Source of the DNA: DATMER01 sp963741305
GTDB lineage: Bacteria; Acidobacteriota; Thermoanaerobaculia; Multivoradales; UBA5704
Reading direction: 5' to 3'
NCBI GenBank assembly: GCA_963741305.1
Contig: CAVUHL010000003.1
Location: forward strand, 5,022,001 to 5,086,000
DNA: 64,000 nt
Position numbers and translations under genes: made by a program
Shown: positions 42,146-50,464 of the stretch, in pieces
Numbering within the stretch: the first letter of the stretch is position 1
Layout: each line of letters opens with the position of its first letter
The notes under the pieces: generated by a model
What the model was told of the DNA's origin: nothing
Databases searched by the model: none
The model's input: only the letters and a program-made list of their open reading frames with translations

Positions 42146-45100
42146 ATGACTCGAAAGTCGATCGTTCTGGCGGCCGTCCTCCTGCATACCGTTCCAGCTG
42201 GCGCCGCCGATCTGGTGTCCAAGGCGGACCCCATCTGCAGCTCGGCGGGGAGCATCTCCTACTCTTCCCCTCGCTCGCTCAGCGCCGATGGACGCTATCT
42301 CGCGTTCTCCAGCTATGCAGCGAACCTCGTGGAGGGGCAGACGAGCCTCGGATTCATCGAGAACGTGTATCTCCGGGACCGGGTCACGGGAACTACCGTG
42401 CTCGTCAGCCACAAGGCCGGCGAGCCCGCGGCCAGCGGGGCCGCGAGCTCCGGAGACCCGGTCGTCAGCGCAGACGGCAGCTTCGTGGTCTTCCACAGCA
42501 CGGCCAACGACCTGATGCCCGAGCAGTTCGACAACCTGGGCACGGAGGACGCGTTCCTTTGGGACCGAGCCACCGGAGAAACCACCCTGATCACCCAGCA
42601 GGCCGGCTCGCCCGGCACGGCCGCGGGGGGCAGCGACGAAAGCGCGGCCTGGCTCAGCGGCGATGGACGCTATGCCGCCCTGGAGAGCTCGGCCACCAAC
42701 CTGGTGCCCGGGCAGGCCGACACGAACGACTATTCGGACATCTTCCTCTACGACCGGGACACCGGCACGATCACGCTCGTGAGCCACATCCACACCTCGC
42801 CCGCTACGACGGGGAGCGCATGGTCCCATGTCCAGGGCCTCAGCGCCGACGGCCGGTATCTCGTCTTCACGAGCGCGTCCACGAACCTGGTGCCGGGCGG
42901 CCAGACCGGCACCTTCCTCTTCGACCGGGTTTCCGGCGCGGTGACGCACCTGGCCCCGGGCACGGGCTCCGCCTCGATCAGCGCCGACGGCAGCTTCATC
43001 GCGGTCAGCAGCCCGGCCAACCTCGTGCCGGGGCAGACCGACCCGCAGTCGGTCAACGACGTCTACCTCTACAACCGCCCGGCGGGCACCTTCACCCTGG
43101 TGAGCCACGCCAGCTCCGCGGCGCTCGCCTCCGCCAATAGCGGCTCTTCCTCGCCCGTCCTGAGCGCAGATGGACGCTATGTGGCCTACGAGAGCGATGC
43201 TTCCAACCTCGTAACGGGGCAGGCGGCCGGGGCGGGCGGGCAGCTCTTCCTCTACGACCGCGTCACGGGAACCAACGTTCTGGTCAGCCATCGCGGCTCC
43301 TCCCTGACCGCTCCCTCGAACAGCACCAGCAACGATGAGCCCGTTCTGAGCTCGGACGGGCGCTACGCCGCCTTCCTGAGCTCCTCGACTGATCTGGTCC
43401 CCGGCCAGGTGGTGGCGCAATACCCACGGGATGTCTTCCTGTACGACCGGACCACCGGATCCCTGACGATGCCGAGCCATGCCCACTCCTCGCAGCTGCA
43501 GCCGGGCGGGGCCTCGACCGTCTCCCTGAGCGCCGACGGGAATTGGGTTGCCTTCGGCTCGTACTCCTCCATGATCGATCCCGCGGACTGCAACTCCAAG
43601 GGCGACGTCTTCCTGCACGACCGGATCGCCGGGACGAACGAGCTCGTCTCCGAGCACGCTCCCGGCTCCCCTTCCCTCGTCGCGGCTGGCCAGAGCCTCC
43701 TCGGTCCAGGCTCCGTCAGCGACGACGGACGCTTCGCGGTGTTCCAGAGCCTGGCCACCAACCTGGCCGCCGTCACCACGGACGGGAACCTTGATTTCGA
43801 CGTCTTCCTGCACGACCGGAGCACCGGTTCCAACACCCTGGTCAGCGGGTCCGCGTCCTCCCCTGGTACCCCTGGAAATTGGGCCTCCATGGGAGCACGG
43901 ATCAGCGGCGACGGCCGATGGGTTGTCTTCCACAGCCAGGCAACGAACCTGGTGACGGGCCAGACGGGCTCCGGGTGGAACCTCTTCCTGTACGAGCGTG
44001 CAACTGGCAGCCGGGTGCTGGTCAACCACAGTGCATCCTCGCCGACCCACGCGAGCTACGGCGGCTTTTCTGACTACCCCGCGATCAGCGCCAACGGACG
44101 GTACGTCGCATTCTCCAGCACGGCCGACGACCTGGTACTCGGACAGACCGATACCGATTCCACGACAGACGTCTTCGTCTTCGACCGCCTCACCGGAGCC
44201 AACTCGCTGGTCAGCCGGGCCTCGGGCTCGACGGTCCAGGCCGCCGACGGCTGGGAGCCCGCGATCAGCGCAGACGGCAGGTACGTGGCGTTCGTGAGCA
44301 GTGCGCACAACCTGGTGCCCGGCCCGGTCGAGTTCCCGAACGAAAGCTGGCACATCTATCTCCACGACCGCTCGACGGGGACGACGGTGCTCGTGAGCCG
44401 TGCCAGCTCCCAGGTTGCGCGGGCGGCCAACGCAAACTCCTCGCAACCCGCGATCAGCGCAGACGGGCGGTTCGTCGCCTTTTTGAGCGACGCCACCGAC
44501 CTCGTCGCCGGGCAGAGCGATGCGAACGGCGCCGAAGACCTGTTCCTCTACGACCGGGCCCTCGGCACCCTGGCCCTCGTCAGCCATGTCCCGGGAGCAC
44601 TCGCCACCGCCGGCAACGGGGCCGCCAGCGTTCCTGCGCTCAGCGCGGAGGGCACGTACGTCGCCTTCGAGAGCCGGTCCACCAACCTGGTCTCCGGCCA
44701 GGTGGACTCGAACGGGGAGCGCGACGTCTTCCTCTACGACAGGAGGAGCGGGGCAATCGCCCTGGTCAGCCACGCCGTGGCGTTGCCGGCCAGGGCGGGC
44801 CAGTACGTCTCGAGGAATCCCACGGTCAGCGCCGACGGCACCGTGGCCTTCATAAGCGGCGCGCAGAACCTGGTGAGCGGAGGCGACGACGTCCGCCGGC
44901 CCGGGTGGAACGCGTTCCTCTACGATCCCCGCACCGGGACGAACCGGCTCCTCAGCTACTCCGGCGCTCAGGATCCCGGCTTCAGCTTCACGGTCGGCAG
45001 GACGGCCGACATCAGCCGGAACGGCCGCGCCGCCTGGTTCGACACGGCCGAAGGCGACGTCGTGGCCGGCGACTACAACTTCACCGAGGACGTCTTCGTC

Positions 45101-45493
45101 GATCACACTCCCCCACCGCCCACCGACTTCCACACGGTCACACCCTGCCGCCTCCTGGACACCCGCATACCCGGGTACGGTCCGGCCTTGGAATCCGGCG
45201 CGCTCCGGCTCCTGGCCGTCCACGGAGCCTGCGGGATTCCGCCGGCTGCCCGGGCCCTGGCGGTCAACGTCACGGTGCTCGGCGGCACGGGCTCCGGCTC
45301 CCTGCTGCTCCATCCGGGCGGCGTGACTGTTGCCGAGGGCTCCACGATCAACTTCAACGCGGGCAGCACCCGCTCCAACAACGCCATCGCCGTCCTCACC
45401 CCCGGAGTGGAGCGCGGCTTGGCCGTCACCACCTCCGTGGCCGGCGGCGGCAGTGTCCATTTGATCCTCGACGTCAGCGGCTGGTTCGAGTAG
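42146..45493 (+). CDS. Secreted 16-unit beta-propeller-like repeat protein, paralog 3
   Basis: The 1115-residue protein has the signal peptide SIVLAAVLLHTVPAGAAD and 16 units counted on the SADGRYVAF-type core. One unit is shortened (SADGSFIAVSSPANLVPGQ), and some blades lack the full DVFLYDR strand. The C-terminal domain is PCRLLDTRIPG / CGIPPAARALAVNVTVL / HLILDVSGWFE. It starts 22 bases after paralog 2, so it is probably in the same transcript. Unit sequences differ throughout, so the paralogs are old apart from the conserved C-terminal region. Confidence 0.83.
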   Translation: MTRKSIVLAAVLLHTVPAGAADLVSKADPICSSAGSISYSSPRSLSADGRYLAFSSYAANLVEGQTSLGFIENVYLRDRVTGTTVLVSHKAGEPAASGAASSGDPVVSADGSFVVFHSTANDLMPEQFDNLGTEDAFLWDRATGETTLITQQAGSPGTAAGGSDESAAWLSGDGRYAALESSATNLVPGQADTNDYSDIFLYDRDTGTITLVSHIHTSPATTGSAWSHVQGLSADGRYLVFTSASTNLVPGGQTGTFLFDRVSGAVTHLAPGTGSASISADGSFIAVSSPANLVPGQTDPQSVNDVYLYNRPAGTFTLVSHASSAALASANSGSSSPVLSADGRYVAYESDASNLVTGQAAGAGGQLFLYDRVTGTNVLVSHRGSSLTAPSNSTSNDEPVLSSDGRYAAFLSSSTDLVPGQVVAQYPRDVFLYDRTTGSLTMPSHAHSSQLQPGGASTVSLSADGNWVAFGSYSSMIDPADCNSKGDVFLHDRIAGTNELVSEHAPGSPSLVAAGQSLLGPGSVSDDGRFAVFQSLATNLAAVTTDGNLDFDVFLHDRSTGSNTLVSGSASSPGTPGNWASMGARISGDGRWVVFHSQATNLVTGQTGSGWNLFLYERATGSRVLVNHSASSPTHASYGGFSDYPAISANGRYVAFSSTADDLVLGQTDTDSTTDVFVFDRLTGANSLVSRASGSTVQAADGWEPAISADGRYVAFVSSAHNLVPGPVEFPNESWHIYLHDRSTGTTVLVSRASSQVARAANANSSQPAISADGRFVAFLSDATDLVAGQSDANGAEDLFLYDRALGTLALVSHVPGALATAGNGAASVPALSAEGTYVAFESRSTNLVSGQVDSNGERDVFLYDRRSGAIALVSHAVALPARAGQYVSRNPTVSADGTVAFISGAQNLVSGGDDVRRPGWNAFLYDPRTGTNRLLSYSGAQDPGFSFTVGRTADISRNGRAAWFDTAEGDVVAGDYNFTEDVFVDHTPPPPTDFHTVTPCRLLDTRIPGYGPALESGALRLLAVHGACGIPPAARALAVNVTVLGGTGSGSLLLHPGGVTVAEGSTINFNAGSTRSNNAIAVLTPGVERGLAVTTSVAGGGSVHLILDVSGWFE

Positions 45494-45568
45494 CGGCTAT
45501 TCATGGCAGACTAGTCCTCAGGAAATCCAAAGAACGCCGCAGGCCCGCTTGCGGGAACAGGAGGACCG

Positions 45569-45742
45569 ATGTTTGGACGCATCGCAGCTGCGCTCTGCCT
45601 CGCCGCTTTCTTCGCCACCTCCGGGCCGTGGATGAACGGCGCCTGGAGCGCCCTCATGGCCGCCTTCGAGGAGACCGGCTCCCCCCCGATCGAAAAGCCC
45701 AAGGGCGGCGACGAGGGCTGGCTGGTCGACCCCAACGGTTGA
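45569..45742 (+). CDS. Secreted mini-protein with GxEGxxVDPxG tail
   Basis: The 57-residue product has a hydrophobic N-terminus (IAAALCLAAFFATSGPW) that acts as a signal or anchor, a short helical stretch (WSALMAAFEETG), and the ending KGGDEGWLVDPNG. ACAGGAGGACC precedes the ATG with good spacing. The last eleven residues align with the mini-protein at 16138 (GHEGSGLDPHG) at Gly, Glu, Gly, Val/Leu, Asp, Pro and Gly. As at that locus, the next gene is a soluble HC2/TPR protein, here 56 bases away. It lies inside the propeller array. Function is unknown. Confidence 0.7.
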   Translation: MFGRIAAALCLAAFFATSGPWMNGAWSALMAAFEETGSPPIEKPKGGDEGWLVDPNG

Positions 45743-45798
45743 ATTCCTCTCAACATGTGAGACGATACCGTTGACGTCCCCGGTATGAGGCACGAACG

Positions 45799-47079
45799 GT
45801 GAGCGACCATCCCACCAGCGAGGAGCTGGAAGAGCTTCTGCACGGCGGCCTCCCTGAAGAGAGGACTGTCGCCGCCGTGCGTCATCTCTTCAGCTGCCAG
45901 GCCTGCCGCGCCGCCGTCGCGCCGCGGGCGGTGGACCTCTTCGCCGCACCCCGCGAGCCGGAGCCTCAGGAACCCCAGGAACCTCAGGAAGACACTGCCT
46001 ACGACCGGGCCCTGGACCGCGCCTTCGCCGCGGTCCGCGAAGCCGCCGCGGCCCCTCGGGGTATCGATCCCCGCCGGCTGCAGGGGCTGGAGGGCTACCG
46101 CGCCCTCCTCGCCCGGAGCTGGTCGATGCGGCGGGAGGACCCCCGGCAGATGGTCGAGCTGGCCCGGCTCGCAACCGAGGTGGCGGAGGGGCTCGACCCG
46201 CGCCGCTACGGCGAGCGCGAAGTGGCGGACTGGCGCGCCAAGGCATGGATCGAGCTGGCCAACGGCCAGCGCGCCACCAACGACTTCGGCAGCGCCGACG
46301 CGAGCCTGGCCGAGGCTTCCCGCCACTTGGTGCAGGGGACCGGCAGCGAGCGGCTGCGCGCCCGCCTCCTCGACGTCAAGGCCTCGCTCGAGGGTCACCG
46401 CTGCCAGTTCAAGGCGGCCTTCGCAACCCTGGACTCGGTCGCCGAGATCCACCTCCGCCGCGGCGACGAGCACCTTGCCGGCCGCGCCCTGGTGAGCAAG
46501 GGGATGTTCAAGGGCTACGCCGGGGAGAGCGCGGAGGCTTACGAGCTCACCCGCCGCGGCCGCGCCCTGCTGGACGAGAGCCGCGACCCCGTCCTCTACG
46601 TTCAGGCGCTGCACAACGAGATCGGCCTGCTGGTGGACCTGGGGCGCTTCAAGGAGGCGCGCTCGCTGCTCTGGCTCAACCTCAAGCGCTTGCAGGAGCA
46701 GGGCCGGATCGGCCGCATCAAGCTCCGCGGCCTGTGGGGCCTGATCCATTCCGGCCTGGGCCAGCTCGACGAGGCCGCCCGGGAGCTGGAAGAGGCGCAC
46801 ACCGAGCTGCAGGCCGCCGGGCTCCCCTACACCGCCGCGGTGGGCGGGCTCGACCTCGCCGCCGTCTATCTCCAGCAGGGCCGCGCTGCCGAAGCCGATC
46901 GGGTGATCCGCGAATCCTCCGGCATCTTCCAGTCGGTCGGCGTGCCGGAGCAGGGGCACCTGGCGGTCCTGCTCCTCCAGAAAGCCCTCGAACAGGACAT
47001 CGCCAGCGCCAGCCTCATCCGCCGCACCGCCCGCTTCCTACGCCGTGTAGAGCACGATCCCAAGGCCGTCCTGGCCTAG
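45799..47079 (+). CDS. Soluble HC2 zinc-finger/TPR protein
   Basis: The 426-residue protein has an N-terminal anti-sigma-type module (LEELLHGGLPEERTVAAVRH then LFSCQAC, HxxxCxxC at about residues 33-40). A short Pro/Glu repeat follows (EPQEPQEPQED). TPR-like helices then run to the end (for example ADWRAKAWIELANGQRATND and ALHNEIGLLVDLGRFKEARS). No membrane helix is seen. The plan matches the protein at 16504 along its length, though residue identity is modest. The GTG start is in the expected place with a weak ribosome site. Paralog 4 starts 17 bases after the stop, so this gene is probably in an operon with a propeller gene. Confidence 0.75.
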   Translation: MSDHPTSEELEELLHGGLPEERTVAAVRHLFSCQACRAAVAPRAVDLFAAPREPEPQEPQEPQEDTAYDRALDRAFAAVREAAAAPRGIDPRRLQGLEGYRALLARSWSMRREDPRQMVELARLATEVAEGLDPRRYGEREVADWRAKAWIELANGQRATNDFGSADASLAEASRHLVQGTGSERLRARLLDVKASLEGHRCQFKAAFATLDSVAEIHLRRGDEHLAGRALVSKGMFKGYAGESAEAYELTRRGRALLDESRDPVLYVQALHNEIGLLVDLGRFKEARSLLWLNLKRLQEQGRIGRIKLRGLWGLIHSGLGQLDEAARELEEAHTELQAAGLPYTAAVGGLDLAAVYLQQGRAAEADRVIRESSGIFQSVGVPEQGHLAVLLLQKALEQDIASASLIRRTARFLRRVEHDPKAVLA

Positions 47080-47095
47080 CGCTTCAGGAGGATGT

Positions 47096-50000
47096 ATGAA
47101 GGTATCGACAGCGGCCATGATCGTGCTGCTGGTCGCCGCGCCGACCCGGGCTGGCCAGTTCGAGCTGTTGTCCACGGCGAGCACGGAGTCCGACACGGGT
47201 ACAGGCCGGGGATTTTCAAACTCATATCCCTTTCCTCCAGCTTTCAGCTCCAACGACCGTTGGGTCACCTTCGACAACGCCGCGGTGAACCTCGCGGCAG
47301 GCCAGAGGGACCGCAACGCCGCTCCGGACGTGTTTCTCCTCGACCGGCAGACGGGCACGACGGTCCTGGTGAGCCACGCGAGCGGCTCGTCCGTCACCGC
47401 TGGCGATGCCCGCTCCGAAGCTCCCACGATCAGCGACGACGGCCGCTGGGTCATCTACCGGAGCAGCGCGGACAATCTCGTCCCGGGACAGGTCGCGAGC
47501 CAGTTCACGAAGACCTTCCTCTACGATCGCGACACCGGGATCAATACGCACGTTGCTGATGGCGAAGCCGCCGAAATCAGCGGCGATGGCAACTGGATCG
47601 CGCATGGAGATGGGTGGAACGTGCACCTCCGTGAGCGCGCCACCGGTCAGACGGTGCTGGTAAGCCGGGCGGCCGGCACCCAGACCGGCGGCAACCACTA
47701 CTCGGGCCTGCCTTCGATCAGCGACGACGGCCGCTACGTGGCGTTTCTGAGCCAAGCATCGGACCTGGTCCCCGGCTTCAGCAGCGCCACCCACCCCACG
47801 GACACGAACGTGTACCTTTTCGACCGGGTGACCGGATCGATGACCCTGGTCAGCCGCACGGGCACCTCGGCCTCGACCGGGGCCGGCGGCTGCTGGGGGG
47901 CCGCGGTCAGCCCCGGCGGCGGCTCCGTCGCCTTCACCAGCAGCGCTACCAATTTCGTGCCGGGGCAGATCGACTTCAACAACTCAGAGGACCTCTTCCT
48001 GTTCGACCGGACGCTCGGCACGAACGTCCTGGTCAGCCACTCGCCGGCCTCGCTCGTCAACGCCGGGGGAGCCAGCCGGCACCGCGCCGATTTCCAGGTC
48101 TCCGCGGATGGCGCCTACGTGGTGTTCGCCATGAGCGAAGCGCCCATTGGGGACATCCGCCTGTTCAGGCGCGCCGATTCGGAGCTGATCCTGGTCAGCC
48201 GTTCGAGCACGTCGCCGACCCAGAGCGCGAACGACGGCTCGCTCCGTCCGCGGCTCACCCCGGACGCTGCCTTCGTGGTGTTCGAAAGCTTTGCCACCGA
48301 CCTCGTAGCCGGCCAGAACGGTCCCCCGAATGCCAACATCTTCCTTTTCGACCGGGAGGCCGGTACCGTCGCCCTGGCGAGCGGCTCCCACGGCTCGGGC
48401 CAGACCACCGCCAATTGGATCTCCACTGCCCCGGCAGTCAGCGACGACGGCTCCGTGACCGCCTTCCATACCTGGTCGACCGACCTGACGGCCGGAACGG
48501 TCGATCTGAACGAAAACCTGGACCTGGCTCTTTACGATCGCGCCGCGGCGATGTCCACGCTCGCAACCCTGCCAGCTCCAGGCATGGCCTCGGTGACTCC
48601 GTCCTCGGGCTCCACCCTGGCCGCGGCGACCCCCGATGGCCGCTATGCCGTCTTCGCGAGCGGCGCCATCAACCTCATCCCCGGGCAGGTGGGAGGGCAC
48701 TACTATCGTCCCAACCTCTTTCTGCTGGACCGGGACACCGGGATCACGGCCCTGGTGAGCCGCAAGGCCGGCCTGCCTGCCACGGTCAGCGACGGCCAAG
48801 CGGGTCACGCCGTGATCAGCGCCGATGGCGCGTATGTTGCTTTCCTCAGCGACTCCGGCGACCTCGTGCCCGGCCAGGTGGAGCCGGATATCTACGATCC
48901 TACTTCGGACGTCTTCCTCTTCGACCGGGCTGCCGGGACCACGACCCTGGTGAGCCACGCCGCGGGCTCCGCCGTCACCGCGGGTGACTTCCCCTCCTAT
49001 GGGCCCATGGCCCTCAGCGCCGACGGGCGCTACCTCGCCTTCACCTCCTATGCCGGCAATCTCGTGCCGGATCAGGTTTCCGACGCTGTGAGTGTGGGCC
49101 CCACCGTCTTCCTCTACGACCGCGTCGCCGGGACTACGACCCTGGTGAGCCGCAAGGCCGGAACGACTGCCACCGAGCCGAACAACCTGTTCTCCACTCT
49201 GGACGCGATCAGCGAGGATGGCCGCTGGATCGCCTTTCACAGCCGCGGAACCGACCTGGTCCCGGGGGCAGTGGATACCAACCCCTGGGACGACGTCTTC
49301 CTGTTCGACCGCGACTCCGGCCAGACGCTCCTGGTGAGCCGCGCCGCGGGCACGGCGGCCACAGCCGCGAACCATCGCTCCGAGAGTGCCGCGATGACTC
49401 CCGACGGCCGCCATGTCGCCTTCCTCAGTCTGGCCGGCAACCTGGTGCCGGGCCAGATCGACACCGTGGATACCCCGGACGTGTTCCTGTTCGACCGCGT
49501 CACAGGGACGGTGGAGCTGATCAGCCGCACGGCCGGCTCGGCCACGACCGCGGCGCCGGGCGCCATCTCCGGCCTCGCCCTCAGCCACGACGGACGGCAC
49601 GTCGCGTTCCGGAGCAACGCCTCGAACCTCGTGCCCGGACAGATCAGTGGAACGCCCAAGTACAACGTCTTTGTCCACGACCGGGTGAGCCGGACGACCG
49701 AGCTGATCAGCCGGGCGGGGCGCTCGCCGCTGCAGACCTCGAACGACTACTCCAGGACGCCCGCGATCAGCCCCGACGGGAGGTACGTAGCCTTCTTCAG
49801 CAATGGGACCGACTTGACGGCCGGCGGCCCTGGCATCTTCCTCTTCGACCGGCAGCTCCAGGCTCTGGAGCGCATCGGCGATGGAAGCGGCCATATGGCC
49901 GGCACCGACCTGCCCTTCGTCCCGCTGTTCGGCGGCGGAGCGGTCCTGTTCACCAGCGGAAGCCTGGACCTGGTGCCGGGCGACCACAACGGCGACGACG

Positions 50001-50404
50001 ACGTCTTCGCCTACATGCGGACCCCTCCGGCAGCGGGCGACTTCTTCACCGTCGCGCCGTGCCGCCTGCTGGACACCCGCCTGCCGGCGGACGGCCCGGC
50101 GCTCGCCTCGGGCACGCCGGCGACCCTCAAGGCCGCCGGCGCCTGCGGCATCCCGGAGGGCGCCACGGCGGTCGCGATCAACGTGACCTCGTATCAGCCC
50201 GCGGCGCCGGGCCGGCTGACGGTCCATCCCGGGAACCTGGCGACGTCCACGAGCACACTCAACTTCTCAGCCGGGCAGACCCGCTCCAACAACGCGGTCA
50301 TGCCCCTCGCCCTGAACGGCGAGGGCACCCTGGGCATCACCCCGGTCCTGGAAGGCGGCGGCACCGTGCACGTGATCGTGGACGTGAGCGGATATTTCCA
50401 GTGA
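47096..50404 (+). CDS. Secreted 16-unit beta-propeller-like repeat protein, paralog 4
   Basis: The 1102-residue protein has a short signal (AAMIVLLVAAPTRAG). I count 16 units, several degenerate: unit 3 lacks the xLVPGQ turn, unit 6 is short, and unit 16 lacks the SADGR core. The C-terminal domain is FFTVAPCRLLDTRLPADG / CGIPEGATAVAINVTSY / HVIVDVSGYFQ. Its final residues (GYFQ) differ from the GWFE of the other copies. AGGAGG precedes the ATG. The 17-base gap from the HC2/TPR gene suggests co-transcription. Confidence 0.83.
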   Translation: MKVSTAAMIVLLVAAPTRAGQFELLSTASTESDTGTGRGFSNSYPFPPAFSSNDRWVTFDNAAVNLAAGQRDRNAAPDVFLLDRQTGTTVLVSHASGSSVTAGDARSEAPTISDDGRWVIYRSSADNLVPGQVASQFTKTFLYDRDTGINTHVADGEAAEISGDGNWIAHGDGWNVHLRERATGQTVLVSRAAGTQTGGNHYSGLPSISDDGRYVAFLSQASDLVPGFSSATHPTDTNVYLFDRVTGSMTLVSRTGTSASTGAGGCWGAAVSPGGGSVAFTSSATNFVPGQIDFNNSEDLFLFDRTLGTNVLVSHSPASLVNAGGASRHRADFQVSADGAYVVFAMSEAPIGDIRLFRRADSELILVSRSSTSPTQSANDGSLRPRLTPDAAFVVFESFATDLVAGQNGPPNANIFLFDREAGTVALASGSHGSGQTTANWISTAPAVSDDGSVTAFHTWSTDLTAGTVDLNENLDLALYDRAAAMSTLATLPAPGMASVTPSSGSTLAAATPDGRYAVFASGAINLIPGQVGGHYYRPNLFLLDRDTGITALVSRKAGLPATVSDGQAGHAVISADGAYVAFLSDSGDLVPGQVEPDIYDPTSDVFLFDRAAGTTTLVSHAAGSAVTAGDFPSYGPMALSADGRYLAFTSYAGNLVPDQVSDAVSVGPTVFLYDRVAGTTTLVSRKAGTTATEPNNLFSTLDAISEDGRWIAFHSRGTDLVPGAVDTNPWDDVFLFDRDSGQTLLVSRAAGTAATAANHRSESAAMTPDGRHVAFLSLAGNLVPGQIDTVDTPDVFLFDRVTGTVELISRTAGSATTAAPGAISGLALSHDGRHVAFRSNASNLVPGQISGTPKYNVFVHDRVSRTTELISRAGRSPLQTSNDYSRTPAISPDGRYVAFFSNGTDLTAGGPGIFLFDRQLQALERIGDGSGHMAGTDLPFVPLFGGGAVLFTSGSLDLVPGDHNGDDDVFAYMRTPPAAGDFFTVAPCRLLDTRLPADGPALASGTPATLKAAGACGIPEGATAVAINVTSYQPAAPGRLTVHPGNLATSTSTLNFSAGQTRSNNAVMPLALNGEGTLGITPVLEGGGTVHVIVDVSGYFQ

Positions 50405-50464
50405 GGGCGGTAAATTTCCCTCGGCGGATGGGGTCTTCAGGTAGGTAACCAAAGGAGCCCCTCC

